This document shows, in pieces, positions 16,784 through 26,579 of a DNA stretch of 64,000 nucleotides. The stretch is from Fodinibius halophilus (lineage in GTDB: Bacteria > Bacteroidota > Rhodothermia > Balneolales > Balneolaceae): the NCBI RefSeq assembly GCF_011059105.1, contig NZ_JAALLS010000002.1:1-64000 (forward strand). Reading direction: 5' to 3'. Position numbers and translations under genes: made by a program. A model generated the notes under the pieces. It was not told the origin of the DNA. It did no database searches and saw only the letters and a program-made list of their open reading frames with translations. Within the stretch, counting starts at the first letter, position 1. Each line of letters starts with the position of its first letter.

Positions 16784-17077
16784 ATGCTCGAAAAAGAAGA
16801 CACCAAACTTGAAATATTTGGCTTTGGAGATGACGATGACAAAGAAGATACGTTCTACTGTCTTGTAAACACTGTTAAAAATCCGGATGGAATAGATCTT
16901 GATAAACTCTCCATGGCCGACCCCCGAAAGTTCGATGAAGTACTCAATGAAATGGGCTGCATCTTGCTACTGCGAGGCGACGAGGTCGAAGAGCTGATCA
17001 ACAGGGGCGATATCACTGACTCAGACCTTCATAAATCGATCTACGACTTAGCAGTAGAAGAAGAGATCATATCCTAA
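16784..17077 (+). CDS. Small acidic protein of unknown function
   Basis: A 97-residue, strongly acidic protein (LEIFGFGDDDDKEDTFYCLV; GDEVEELINRGDITDSDLH). It has no signal peptide or membrane helix and probably folds as a small alpha/beta domain. I do not recognise a family. It lies between the HTH gene and the convergent Nudix gene; its coding character (no internal stops, ATG start, tight spacing) supports it being real. Confidence 0.65.
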   Translation: MLEKEDTKLEIFGFGDDDDKEDTFYCLVNTVKNPDGIDLDKLSMADPRKFDEVLNEMGCILLLRGDEVEELINRGDITDSDLHKSIYDLAVEEEIIS

Positions 17078-17105
17078 CCTCCCTGGTGGCAGCACAGACA
17101 GCCTC

Positions 17106-17672
17106 TTACACTTCAAAGGGTTTATGATTCTGCCACCAATGCCAGGTCCGCAATAGGGCAATAACCGTTTTACCGTCGGTAATCTCACCTCGATGTACCA
17201 TATCTATGGCATTTCGAAACGGGATACGCTCTGTTATCAAAAACTCATCTTCATCCACCGCCTGCTCAAAAGAGCTAATATCCCAAGCTACATAGCAGTG
17301 GATTATCTCATCTGAATAGCCAATACCGGGATAGAAGTGGCCGACATAGTCAAACCTCTTACATTGTAGTCCCGCTTCTTCTTTTAGCTCACGTTCGGCC
17401 GTTGATCCGGCACTTTCATCCGGATCAATCTTCCCGGCCGGCACCTCATAAAATATTTGACCCACAGGGTATCGAAATTGACGTACCAGCATAATATCCC
17501 CATTTTCAAAAACCGGTACTACGGCTGAGGCCCCCGGATGCTTAATCCACTCTCGTGTTGCTGTGGTATCATCAGGAAGAAGCACTTCATCAAAATAAAC
17601 ATGGAGCAGTCGCCCGCTAAATATTTTGGTGGATGTACGTATTTGCTCTACAAGTTCATGGGAGTCGTTCAT
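17106..17672 (-). CDS. Nudix hydrolase, ADP-ribose pyrophosphatase-like
   Basis: A 188-residue Nudix enzyme with the complete Nudix box GKIDPDESAGSTAERELKEE-AG (G-x5-E-x7-REL-x-EE-x-G). The preceding FRYPVGQIFYEVPAGKID is typical of the ADP-ribose/NudF subgroup. Expected reaction: cleavage of ADP-ribose or related nucleoside diphosphate sugars with Mg2+. It is monocistronic and divergent from the phosphatidyltransferase gene. Confidence 0.9.
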   Translation of the reverse strand: MNDSHELVEQIRTSTKIFSGRLLHVYFDEVLLPDDTTATREWIKHPGASAVVPVFENGDIMLVRQFRYPVGQIFYEVPAGKIDPDESAGSTAERELKEEAGLQCKRFDYVGHFYPGIGYSDEIIHCYVAWDISSFEQAVDEDEFLITERIPFRNAIDMVHRGEITDGKTVIALLRTWHWWQNHKPFEV

Positions 17673-17754
17673 AGCAAGATTTTTATGTATCTTTAGCCGT
17701 AGTTGGATTTATCCAATTTTCACAATTAAATGATAACAAAGATATAAGTTTTCG

Positions 17755-18345
17755 TTGTCCGAAACATTTAACATTGACCAACAAGATTTTGAGGTAAAGC
17801 AAGACCTTTTTACGTGGTCGAATGCGATCTCTTTTTCGCGCATTCTCATTGCCTTACCCATTGTATATTTGCACTATACCAATGGACAGCAAATTACGTG
17901 GGTAATTACTGCACTTGTGTTATACGGTATCTTTTCAGATTACCTGGATGGCTATATTGCACGCTTTACAAACAATGTTACCGAATGGGGCAAAATACTG
18001 GACCCGCTGGCAGATAAATTCTGCGCATTCATCTTATTTTTGTATGCTACCTATATCGGCATTATTCCCCTTTGGTTTTTTATTATTGAAATTGCCCGGG
18101 ATGCTTTTATTATGGCTGGGTCGCTGTATATTCGAAATTTGCGCGGCAAAGTAGCTATGGCAGTAATGTCCGGTAAAATAAGTGTTAATGTATTGGGATT
18201 ATACTGGCTTGCTGCCTTTTTCTATCCCGGGGCCACGGCAGTTCACCAGATGCTGATGGGCGCATCGCTGGCGCTTATGTTTTTCTCCTTCTTTGATTAT
18301 CTTCATCGATTCAACCAAATACGAAAGGGCGTCGCATTTAACTAA
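17755..18345 (+). CDS. CDP-alcohol phosphatidyltransferase (PgsA-like)
   Basis: A 196-residue membrane enzyme with the family signature D-x2-DG-x2-AR-x8-G-x3-D-x3-D, seen as DYLDGYIARFTNNVTEWG followed by KILDPLADK. About five transmembrane helices follow. It transfers a phosphatidyl group from CDP-diacylglycerol to an alcohol, most likely glycerol 3-phosphate, but other acceptors cannot be excluded. The start is a TTG; no in-frame ATG precedes the conserved region. Confidence 0.9.
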   Translation: MSETFNIDQQDFEVKQDLFTWSNAISFSRILIALPIVYLHYTNGQQITWVITALVLYGIFSDYLDGYIARFTNNVTEWGKILDPLADKFCAFILFLYATYIGIIPLWFFIIEIARDAFIMAGSLYIRNLRGKVAMAVMSGKISVNVLGLYWLAAFFYPGATAVHQMLMGASLALMFFSFFDYLHRFNQIRKGVAFN

Positions 18346-18474
18346 GCCTTTTTTAAGTACGTTTTTAATTTTAGCACATAATAGCCTCTCCCTTGCAGAG
18401 AGCATCCTGGATCTCACGGGAACTACTCAGAGAAACAGGCTGACATTTTATTTTTTAAATACGAAGCACGACAT

Positions 18475-19428
18475 ATGGGTTTTTTAGAAAAAATTGGTCT
18501 CAAGAAAAAAGAGAAAGTAGAAAAGGGCGTCGAAAAAAGCCGCTCCGGTATCATGAAAAAAATTGGCAAGGCTATTGCCGGTAAAGATACCGTTGACGCT
18601 GCCGTACTCGATGAGCTGGAAGAAATCCTCATCACTTCGGATGTGGGCGTCAAAACAACGCTCGAGATTATCGACCGTATCGAAAACCGTGTTGCCAAAG
18701 ACAAATACCTCAACAGTGATGAGCTGCAGCGAATTTTACGCGAGGAGATTATTGGCCTGCTCAAAGATCATTCCGCTGACAAACCGGCCGAGTTTGATGC
18801 TGAATTCCCTCAGAAACCCCATATTGTGATGGTAGTAGGGGTCAACGGAGTGGGCAAAACAACCTCGATCGGCAAGCTGGCCCATCTCTACAAAAAGGCA
18901 GGTAAAACCGTTATGCTCGGCGCCGCTGATACCTTTAGGGCTGCTGCAGTAGATCAACTTAAGATCTGGAGCGAACGCGCGGATGTACCTATCATCCAAC
19001 AGGGACAAAATGCCGATCCCGCAGCTGTTGCTTACGATACCGTGGAATCTACCAAAGCCAAAGGGGCAGATATCGCCCTTGTTGATACGGCCGGACGCCT
19101 TCACAACAAGAAGTCGTTAATGGAAGAGCTTGCGAAAATAAAACGTGTTATGGGGAAAGTGGTGGATGGCGCCCCTCACGAAGTATTACTAGTGCTTGAT
19201 GCTTCCACCGGACAAAATGCGATGCAACAAGCAAAGGCTTTTACCGATTTTGTAGATATCACCGGCTTGGTGCTCACAAAGCTTGACGGTACCGCCAAAG
19301 GAGGCATTGTTATAGGAGTCTCAAATGAATTGGACGTGCCCGTTAAATATATTGGAGTTGGGGAAGAGATCGAAGATCTACAAGTCTTTGATCGCGAACT
19401 CTTTGTTAATTCTATGTTTAAAGACTAA
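18475..19428 (+). CDS. ftsY: Signal recognition particle receptor FtsY
   Basis: A 317-residue SRP receptor GTPase. It has a short basic N-terminus (GFLEKIGLKKKEKVEKG) that can bind membranes directly, the N domain, then the NG domain with G1 GVNGVGKTTSIGKLA, DTAGR and TKLDGTAKGG. It delivers ribosome-nascent chains from Ffh to SecYEG. The long acidic A domain of E. coli FtsY is absent, as in many bacteria. Confidence 0.97.
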   Translation: MGFLEKIGLKKKEKVEKGVEKSRSGIMKKIGKAIAGKDTVDAAVLDELEEILITSDVGVKTTLEIIDRIENRVAKDKYLNSDELQRILREEIIGLLKDHSADKPAEFDAEFPQKPHIVMVVGVNGVGKTTSIGKLAHLYKKAGKTVMLGAADTFRAAAVDQLKIWSERADVPIIQQGQNADPAAVAYDTVESTKAKGADIALVDTAGRLHNKKSLMEELAKIKRVMGKVVDGAPHEVLLVLDASTGQNAMQQAKAFTDFVDITGLVLTKLDGTAKGGIVIGVSNELDVPVKYIGVGEEIEDLQVFDRELFVNSMFKD

Positions 19429-19540
19429 ATATCGAGAGCGTAGAAAGAGCCACCGGAAATTTCCATTTTTATTTTTCAACTTTTTTAGTGACCATTAACC
19501 TTATAATGGCTTAAGGACATTTCCCAAAAAAGGTATCGGT

Positions 19541-22500
19541 TTGGCTTACAGGGCTCTCAACAAGCTATTGCAATCAGCAATAGCAATTGTATTACTCTTT
19601 CTTTTGACTCCAATCTTAGGATGGGGACAAAAAAGTGGGACTCTAGCACTTCAGAAAGGAGATTCGCTGGCTTATGCTGCACAATACGATTCAGCAAACT
19701 TCTTTTACAAACAAGCAACCCGCCTTTTTAATCAAGAAAAGAACTGGGACAAAAAAGTTACGGCCCTCTATGCTATTAGTAGTAACAAAACTTCACAAGG
19801 TAACATAGATGAAGCTGAACAGTATCTTGACAAGGCCAGAACTATTGCTCAGCACTACCTTACCAAGAGCCATATCTTCCATACAAAGTACTTATATCAA
19901 AAAGGGCGTATTGCAGAAACCAAGGCAAAGTATGATTCGGCACTAACCTACTATCACAAAGCCTCTGATCTTGCAAACTCCTCCAGTTCCGATAAAAGCC
20001 TGGAATGGCAAATTAAGGTACTGGCTGGTACAGGTGAAGTATATATTGCAAAAGGAAAATATGATCTGGCTTCACAAAAACTGGACAGAGCCGAAGCTCT
20101 ATATCATCAATTCCAACTATACAAACCGAGAATATTAAGTCGTATCTATAATAGTCACGGCACGGCTTTTAAAAACTTGGGACAGTATAAAAAGTCCCTG
20201 GAGTACTATATAGAGTCACTGGAGATAGATCGTCAAACTCTGCCCCGCCACCACCCGGAATTGGCAAAGTCGAACAACAATATTGCCATTATTTATTTCT
20301 ACCAGAGTGATTACCAGCGGGCACTCGACCATATGAAAAATGCGGTTAAGGTATTAACCAACTTCCATGGTGAAAACCACCGACTGGTCGCCCGCGGATA
20401 TAATAATATTGGTATTGTCTATTCTGAAATAGGAGAACTTGAAAAAGCAACCGAATACCTTAAAAAAACGCTCCGAGTCCGAAAAAATATTTTAGGGAAA
20501 GAACATCCTGAAATTGCCATAGGTCACCAAAACCTGGGGGCGATCTATTATGATCGGGGAAAATATGAACAAGCAATTAATCATTATAAAAAAGCCCAAG
20601 CCATACACCTTAAGCATTTCCCAGAAGGACACCCCGAATTAGGCAACGTATACGCCAACTTGGGGCAGGCATATAATGCAAAGGGAGATTACAAAAAAGC
20701 TCTGGATTTCTATCATAAAGATCTGGATATAAACCTAGATCTTTTAGGGGCTGAGCATCCTTTTATTGGTGACACCTATGCTAAAATTGGAGAAACATAC
20801 GCTCATAATAATAATTATACCAAGGCCTTAAGCTACTACGAGCGTGCTGTCTCTATTTTTGTTTCCAATTACAGCCAAGAGATTAGCCTCGGTGAAATTG
20901 CACTGGAAGAGGTTTTATATCCTGCTAAACTTCTGGAAACACTGCGTTTAAAAAGCCAAGCGATTAAACAGCATGCTGATAAATCAGATGAACCTCTATC
21001 GCTGCTGGATCAATCATTGCAAACCTACTTACAGGCTGTTCAGCTAATTAACAAGCTGCAGAAATCTTATAAAAGAGAAGGGTCCAAGTTTTTATTGCGC
21101 AATCGAACCTCTGAGCTATACCACCAAGGCTTTCAAACAGCATTTCGCCTATACCAAAGAACGGGAAATACCGACTACAAAGAGTACGCCTTCTACTTTG
21201 TGGGCCAGAGCCAAAGCCAAATTCTTCTGGAAGAGATGCAAAAAGATGTTGCGCAATCATTTGCCAATATTCCCGACTCACTTATTGCCCGAGAGGCCGC
21301 CCTTCGTACCAAGCTAACAACTTTGCAGCAACAACTTTCCAGCTCAGCCCAAAATCCTCAACAAACGGACTCTACCAAACGTTTTGCCCTGGAAGACTCT
21401 CTCTTCCACCTCCAAAAAGCATTGAGTAATCACACCAAAACCCTGGAATCATCCTATCCCAAATATTACCGGCATAAATATCAGCCCCTTATTACTCGAG
21501 CTTCAGAAATACAAGAAAAGTTTCTGGCGCCACAAAAGACTGCTATTCAATACTTTTTCAGCGAAGAGGCTTTATATGCATTTATAATAACAAGTAACGA
21601 CTTTCAACTTCGTAAACTTAGTACCGACTCTCTTCTATCTCAAAAAGTTAAAGCATATCGTAACGTAATCACTGAAACCTCTTCAGCATCAGATTTCAGC
21701 TCCAAAAGTCACGCTCTTTATAAACAGCTTATAGAACCTATTGAAGACGCTATTGAGGGAACCAAGCTTCTTATTATTCCTGATGGGAATTTACACTACC
21801 TACCTTTTGAAAGCTTGGTAAGCAAAAATAAAAAAAACAACCCTTCCAAACGCTTCCATGATCTACCTTATCTTGTTAATGATTATACCATCAGTTACGC
21901 TCCCTCAGCCAACTATATAGAGCTATATCACCAGGAACGCCCCCACGAAACCTCTAAAAAGCTTGTCGCTTTTGCCCCGGTCTTCTCTGAAATTTCAACA
22001 GATGAAAAAAGAGAACTATACCCAGCTTATAAGCGGCCATTACCTTCTTTGCCTCTCAGCAAACAGGAAGTGCAAAGAATTGAAGAACTTATGAACTCTT
22101 CTCAAGGCTTTTGGCCTTTTCAAAAAGAAGAGGAAACGACAGTCCTCATTGAAGATGAAGCCACAGAACGAAATTTTAAAAACCTGCCTCTGGAAGATTA
22201 TCGCTATATACACCTGGCAACGCATGCTTATGTCTCCGAAGAAAATCCCCACCAGTCGGGTATACTGTTCAGTGTTAATCCAGAACACCCAAAGGATGGT
22301 ATTTTACATGCTTCCGAAATTTATAACCTCTCGTTGAATGCTGAACTTGTTACGTTGAGTGCCTGTAAAACAGGAGTGGGACAAATGGTAAACGGAGAAG
22401 GAATAATAAGTTTGAGCAGGGCCTTCCAATACGCCGGGGCACGCAACCTTCTGGTCTCGCTCTGGAATGTCAATGACCGGGCCACCTCCTATCTTATGGT

Positions 22501-22633
22501 CGCTTTTTATGAACAACACCAAGATGAACAATCCATCTCTTTAGCTTTACAACAAGCAAAAGAAAAAAATATAGCAGAAAAACGATATGCACATCCGAAA
22601 TATTGGGCCCCCTTTATTTTTATTGGCCAATAA
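19541..22633 (+). CDS. Secreted TPR-CHAT protein 1 (caspase-like protease domain)
   Basis: A 1030-residue protein. A TTG start gives a hydrophobic signal segment (SAIAIVLLFLLTPILGWGQ). Residues 35-430 hold about nine tetratricopeptide repeats, the later ones kinesin-light-chain-like, about 42 residues each with HPE/HPx turns. A helical linker follows, then a CHAT domain at about 690-1030 with the catalytic dyad His895 (HLATHA) and Cys942 (LSACKTG) and the usual end YWAPFIFIGQ. The CHAT fold is a clan CD cysteine protease; the dyad is intact. It lies head-to-tail with a second TPR-CHAT gene. Confidence 0.9.
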   Translation: MAYRALNKLLQSAIAIVLLFLLTPILGWGQKSGTLALQKGDSLAYAAQYDSANFFYKQATRLFNQEKNWDKKVTALYAISSNKTSQGNIDEAEQYLDKARTIAQHYLTKSHIFHTKYLYQKGRIAETKAKYDSALTYYHKASDLANSSSSDKSLEWQIKVLAGTGEVYIAKGKYDLASQKLDRAEALYHQFQLYKPRILSRIYNSHGTAFKNLGQYKKSLEYYIESLEIDRQTLPRHHPELAKSNNNIAIIYFYQSDYQRALDHMKNAVKVLTNFHGENHRLVARGYNNIGIVYSEIGELEKATEYLKKTLRVRKNILGKEHPEIAIGHQNLGAIYYDRGKYEQAINHYKKAQAIHLKHFPEGHPELGNVYANLGQAYNAKGDYKKALDFYHKDLDINLDLLGAEHPFIGDTYAKIGETYAHNNNYTKALSYYERAVSIFVSNYSQEISLGEIALEEVLYPAKLLETLRLKSQAIKQHADKSDEPLSLLDQSLQTYLQAVQLINKLQKSYKREGSKFLLRNRTSELYHQGFQTAFRLYQRTGNTDYKEYAFYFVGQSQSQILLEEMQKDVAQSFANIPDSLIAREAALRTKLTTLQQQLSSSAQNPQQTDSTKRFALEDSLFHLQKALSNHTKTLESSYPKYYRHKYQPLITRASEIQEKFLAPQKTAIQYFFSEEALYAFIITSNDFQLRKLSTDSLLSQKVKAYRNVITETSSASDFSSKSHALYKQLIEPIEDAIEGTKLLIIPDGNLHYLPFESLVSKNKKNNPSKRFHDLPYLVNDYTISYAPSANYIELYHQERPHETSKKLVAFAPVFSEISTDEKRELYPAYKRPLPSLPLSKQEVQRIEELMNSSQGFWPFQKEEETTVLIEDEATERNFKNLPLEDYRYIHLATHAYVSEENPHQSGILFSVNPEHPKDGILHASEIYNLSLNAELVTLSACKTGVGQMVNGEGIISLSRAFQYAGARNLLVSLWNVNDRATSYLMVAFYEQHQDEQSISLALQQAKEKNIAEKRYAHPKYWAPFIFIGQ

Positions 22634-22670
22634 AAAAAGCCCCATGCACAAACATGGGGCCCTTTATAAC
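22632..22670 (-). terminator. Terminator between the CHAT gene and the small peptide gene
   Basis: A perfect stem GCCCCATG / CATGGGGC (22639-22646 and 22653-22660). The T run is on the - strand (AAAAAAA on the + strand at 22632-22638), so it primarily terminates a leftward transcript. That matches the short leftward ORF at 22687-22791. It may also end CHAT 1 transcription. Confidence 0.85.
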
Positions 22671-22686
22671 TTTAAATTGATACTAC

Positions 22687-22791
22687 CTATTCAGTTGTAG
22701 TCGTACTAGTATCTTCGTCCTCTGTTGTATCGGAAGTATCTTGATCTGGCATAGCTAGTGCTAACGATTGCTCTTCTGAAAATAAAAACAT
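22687..22791 (-). CDS. 34-residue acidic peptide gene between the two CHAT genes
   Basis: On the - strand an ATG at 22791 opens MFLFSEEQSLALAMPDQD followed by an Asp/Glu/Thr-rich tail (DTSDTTEDEDTSTTTTE) and TAG. An unusually good Shine-Dalgarno, AGGAGA, lies 7 nt before the ATG, and a perfect terminator follows 20 bp after the stop. These two signals are the main support; length alone would not be convincing. The short hydrophobic start plus an acidic Thr-rich tail is unlike any family I know. Position suggests a substrate, inhibitor or secreted product of the TPR-CHAT proteins, which is inference. Confidence 0.6.
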   Translation of the reverse strand: MFLFSEEQSLALAMPDQDTSDTTEDEDTSTTTTE

Positions 22792-22947
22792 GATGGTCTC
22801 CTGATTTTTTTATTTATAATTAACGTACAACGCACTCTTTTTATAGAATGCTTAAAAAATATGACATAATTTGGCACCAAAGGCAAACTTGTTAACTTAT
22901 ACAAGAATTTAGATAAAAAGCATAGATATCGCTCATACAAATTCAGG

Positions 22948-25881
22948 ATGAATATAAAACGGCTACTTATTATCGGGATCACCCTGCTGGCGGGGGTTCC
23001 CTGGGCAGTTTGTGGGCAAAGCCTGCAGCTGGCCGACTCGCTCTATCAAAAAGGGAAACAGTACGATAACAGCGGCCACAAAAAAAAGTCTGAATTCTAT
23101 TACCGGGAAGCCTATAATATCTATAGCGACTACCAAGACACCGCTTCCTTATTAAAAGCCGGAAAGGAATATGCGAGTGCAATGATGTGGCTTTCAAAAA
23201 ATGAGAAAGCCATGGCCCTTTATAAGAAGCTGCTCAAAATAGACCACCCTGCCAGTGATGCCTATTACCGGGGCGACCTCTACAATAGTATGGGATTGTC
23301 TTCGCGAAAAACCGGTAAATTAGATCAGGCCCTTACGTATTATGAGAAATCCCTTGAGTTAGCTAAACAGTCAAAAAACAGCCTGCTTATTGGGGTGGTG
23401 TTCAGCAATTTCGGAACCGTATATGAAACAAAAGGGAATTATACCAAGGCTATGGATTTCTATGAGAAATCATTGCCTTATTTTAAAGGAATAAATCGTA
23501 AAAAAAATATTGCCATCACCTTTTCTAATATAGGAAGTATCTATTCAGGCTTGGCCCTCTATGACCAGGCCCTTGTATATTTTAATCGAAGCCTGGAAAT
23601 AAAGAAAAAAGATGGAGATGTCCGACAACTAGCTGAAACATACCAGCAAATTGGTAGCGTCCAACGGAAACGCGGAAACTACGATCAAGCGTTGGTTTCG
23701 TACCAAAAAAGCCTTGAATTCAGCCGAAAGGCCGGAACCCCTAAAGAAACGGCCAGTGCTTTAAATAGCATTGGGTTACTCTACAAACAGCTAGGAGAAT
23801 TAGATAAAGCGCTCAGCTATTACCAACAGAGCCTTGCCATTGCCGAAAAAACGGCCGGCCCCTTATTTATGGCAACCAAGTTGAATAATATTGGGCAGCT
23901 GCTCTGGGAACAAGACAAAATTGAACAGGCAAGTGGCTATTTTATTAAAGCCTATAAGCTTCGGAAAAAAGCGGGGAACCCCCATGAAATTTATGGCTCT
24001 CTTATTAGGATGTTCAGGGTGAACCTCGAAAAAGAGAAGTTCCAGGAAGCAAAGAACTATGCCACCCAACTTAAAACGATAGGAGATTCGACCGACAGCT
24101 ACAAAATGTTACGTACTGCTGCTGAGTTTTTTGGAGAAATAGAACAAGAAAAAGGAAATCTGGAATCTGCTCTCACCCAGTATAAAAAAGCGTATGCCTA
24201 TAGTGAGTTTTTACCCCCAACCTATAAACTACAATCTGCTAAAAATATGGGGAGTCTCTATCACAAACTAAATTCTGACAGTGCTGTCACCTATGGAAAA
24301 AAAGCCATTCGGCTCATTGAAAAACACCGCTCCAATGCAGGTGCTGTTTCAGAGCTTAAATCGGGATATTTTGGCCAACACTCCGATTTCTATACCGAAG
24401 TTGCTTCCTGGATTCTAACATATTCGCAAGCCCCAGCACAAGCGTATAAACTGGTAGAGCAAGCCAAGGCACGCTCGTTGAGTGATCAGCTGGCCCGGGC
24501 CTCCCAAAACATCGACCAGATACTGCCCAAAGAGGTGCGTATTGAACGCCGGAAAAAACATAGCCAGATTGAAGAGCTATATACCCGGCTGGAACAAACG
24601 ACAGACAAAGACGAGCGAGCTGATATTGAGCAAAAAATCCGATCAGTCGAGCTTAACTATGCCGCCTATGAAAATAATTTGCATAATGAATATCCAGAAC
24701 TAAAATCGCTGAAATCCCCCGAACCAATATCTCTGGAACGGGCCCAAGCACTTACTGACGAACAAACAGCCGTACTTGAATATGCACTTGCGGGTAATCA
24801 GCTGATCATCTTTTTGATAAGCTCAAGTAATGTTCATGTAGAGCAAATATCGTTATCTGACAGCCAGCCATTGGACGAACAGCTCACTGACTTAGTGGCT
24901 AATTTCAAAGGAGCTATTTTATCCAATGCCCCACGCGCTCAACTGCGGTCTCAATCCACCGAGCTGTACAATACTTTGTTAAAACCTTTTGAGGACGAAC
25001 TTGAATCATTTTCTAACTTAATTATAGTCCCGGACGGTGCTTTGGCTTACCTTCCCTTTGAAGCCCTGTCTCGAGGCGATCAGTACCTGATTGAACGTTT
25101 CAATATTAAGTATGAGCCTTCGCTTACGAGTTTGGCTCTGCTTAAAGAATCAGAAAGTCCCAGCCAGCAGGATTTACTGGCCGTTGCAGGGTCAAATTTT
25201 TCGGGAGAGAATAACAATAATCCCAGGTTCCGGCAGAGTAACCTTTCTGCCCTGCCTTCTACCCTGATGGAGGTTGACTCTATTGCATCCCAGTTCCCTC
25301 GGTCTGCTATCCTTAAAGAGGATGAAGTATCAGAAGAACGCTTTAAAGAGATGCTTCAACAGAACCAATATCGATATGTCCATATGGCTACACATGGTAT
25401 TATTGATGAAGACCGTCCCAGCAGAAGCGGGCTGGCCCTATCCTCTGAGGGGGAGCTCACAGCATCCTCAAAAGAAGACGGCATGCTGCGCAGTTCCGAA
25501 ATTTTTGGGCTCGATATAAATTCTGACATGGTGGTGCTAAGCGCCTGTAACACCGGCCTGGGCAAGGTGGTAAAAGGGGAGGGCATTCTGGGGATGCAGC
25601 GCTCCTTTTTCTATGCCGGGGCTTCTACCGTAGTTGTAAGTCTGTGGAATGTTTATGACCGTTCGACGGCTTCGTTTATGACGGAATTTTATAAAGCTCT
25701 CAAAAACACCCCCTCTGAAGAAGGGTGGACCGACAGCATGCTCCGATGGGTAGGGTGGGACGAGTCTATCCCCTTTGGGCCCAAAGCCAAAGCTATGCGA
25801 AAAGCAAAACTAAAGATGATTAAACACCCACTGTTTAATCATCCGGTATATTGGGCTCCATTTATAGTTGTCGGCCGGTAA
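22948..25881 (+). CDS. Secreted TPR-CHAT protein 2 (caspase-like protease domain)
   Basis: A 977-residue relative of the preceding CHAT protein with the same plan. A signal peptide (LLIIGITLLAGVPWAVCGQ) is followed by about nine 40-residue TPRs at 30-440 (LDQALTYYEKSLELAKQSKN type), a coiled helical linker (VRIERRKKHSQIEELYTRLEQ) and a CHAT domain at about 630-977. The dyad is His816 (HMATHG) and Cys867 (LSACNTG), ending YWAPFIVVGR. A 60-residue insertion before the final strand (about 900-955, Trp-rich) distinguishes it from CHAT 1. Sequence divergence suggests different TPR partners. Confidence 0.9.
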   Translation: MNIKRLLIIGITLLAGVPWAVCGQSLQLADSLYQKGKQYDNSGHKKKSEFYYREAYNIYSDYQDTASLLKAGKEYASAMMWLSKNEKAMALYKKLLKIDHPASDAYYRGDLYNSMGLSSRKTGKLDQALTYYEKSLELAKQSKNSLLIGVVFSNFGTVYETKGNYTKAMDFYEKSLPYFKGINRKKNIAITFSNIGSIYSGLALYDQALVYFNRSLEIKKKDGDVRQLAETYQQIGSVQRKRGNYDQALVSYQKSLEFSRKAGTPKETASALNSIGLLYKQLGELDKALSYYQQSLAIAEKTAGPLFMATKLNNIGQLLWEQDKIEQASGYFIKAYKLRKKAGNPHEIYGSLIRMFRVNLEKEKFQEAKNYATQLKTIGDSTDSYKMLRTAAEFFGEIEQEKGNLESALTQYKKAYAYSEFLPPTYKLQSAKNMGSLYHKLNSDSAVTYGKKAIRLIEKHRSNAGAVSELKSGYFGQHSDFYTEVASWILTYSQAPAQAYKLVEQAKARSLSDQLARASQNIDQILPKEVRIERRKKHSQIEELYTRLEQTTDKDERADIEQKIRSVELNYAAYENNLHNEYPELKSLKSPEPISLERAQALTDEQTAVLEYALAGNQLIIFLISSSNVHVEQISLSDSQPLDEQLTDLVANFKGAILSNAPRAQLRSQSTELYNTLLKPFEDELESFSNLIIVPDGALAYLPFEALSRGDQYLIERFNIKYEPSLTSLALLKESESPSQQDLLAVAGSNFSGENNNNPRFRQSNLSALPSTLMEVDSIASQFPRSAILKEDEVSEERFKEMLQQNQYRYVHMATHGIIDEDRPSRSGLALSSEGELTASSKEDGMLRSSEIFGLDINSDMVVLSACNTGLGKVVKGEGILGMQRSFFYAGASTVVVSLWNVYDRSTASFMTEFYKALKNTPSEEGWTDSMLRWVGWDESIPFGPKAKAMRKAKLKMIKHPLFNHPVYWAPFIVVGR

Positions 25882-26579
25882 TATTTCAGAAATGAACAGT
25901 CTTTGGGTTGCTCAGATTATTATTAAGCAATTTTAATAAATATCAGTCATCCTATTATCCCTCTCACCATAGTTCTCATTCCTTCATAAGTTCAAATAGT
26001 ACGTGCAACAACATGAAGTAAGCCCAGATAGGTGGTGGTCCTAGTACTTTAGGAATAACTCTTAAATCGTCATCGAAATTTCTCCTTCTTATGGAAGAGG
26101 AGTGGTTTGGCAACCACCCCTGTCCACTCTACTGCTGTCCAGACGGACTTGCGATATATCGACTTTTCCCCTCTAGAGCTGTGGAAAAAGTAACCAGCCT
26201 GGAGTCAAAAATACTGCCAGTTTATTAATCCAGTGCATGGACCATAACCTGGCCTTTGATAATGATCAAGCACTTTCCCACCATCAAAATATTGCTGAGG
26301 GGGACTTACTTGAATAAGATCTGCAAGAAGCACATTGGAACCGTCGATCAATACCTGAAGGTGATTCCTGTTCACCTATCCGGCAAACCTTAAAAGCTCC
26401 CTTTGTTGCATTAGTTAGTTGAATACGGCCTTTTATAAATTTACTTTTCCCTTTACAACTGGGTCTATAACACCCCGCTTAGCGATTGGAGGCCATGGCC
26501 CATAACGCAATATATCCCTCTTGTCATCCCGGACTTGATCCGGGATCTCTTGGTCGTATTTATAGGGCTTTCTATTTAT
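25882..26579. repeat. Intergenic region with a decayed segment shared with 36.7-37.4 kb
   Basis: No intact gene. Segments at 25987-26140 and about 26380-26430 match 36680-36900 and 37305-37355 in the same order (for example TCTTAAATC, GGTTTGGCAACCACCCCTG, CAAACCTTAAAA and GCATTAGTTA-TTGAAT). Near 26524-26552 is the dispersed dyad TCATCCCGGACTTGATCCGGGATCTC. Both copies look like remains of one duplicated, decayed sequence. Confidence 0.6.

Noticed and set aside
25987-26430. Transposase gene fragment
   Set aside because: Translations in all frames gave no recognisable transposase motif; only the similarity to 36.7-37.4 kb is supported.
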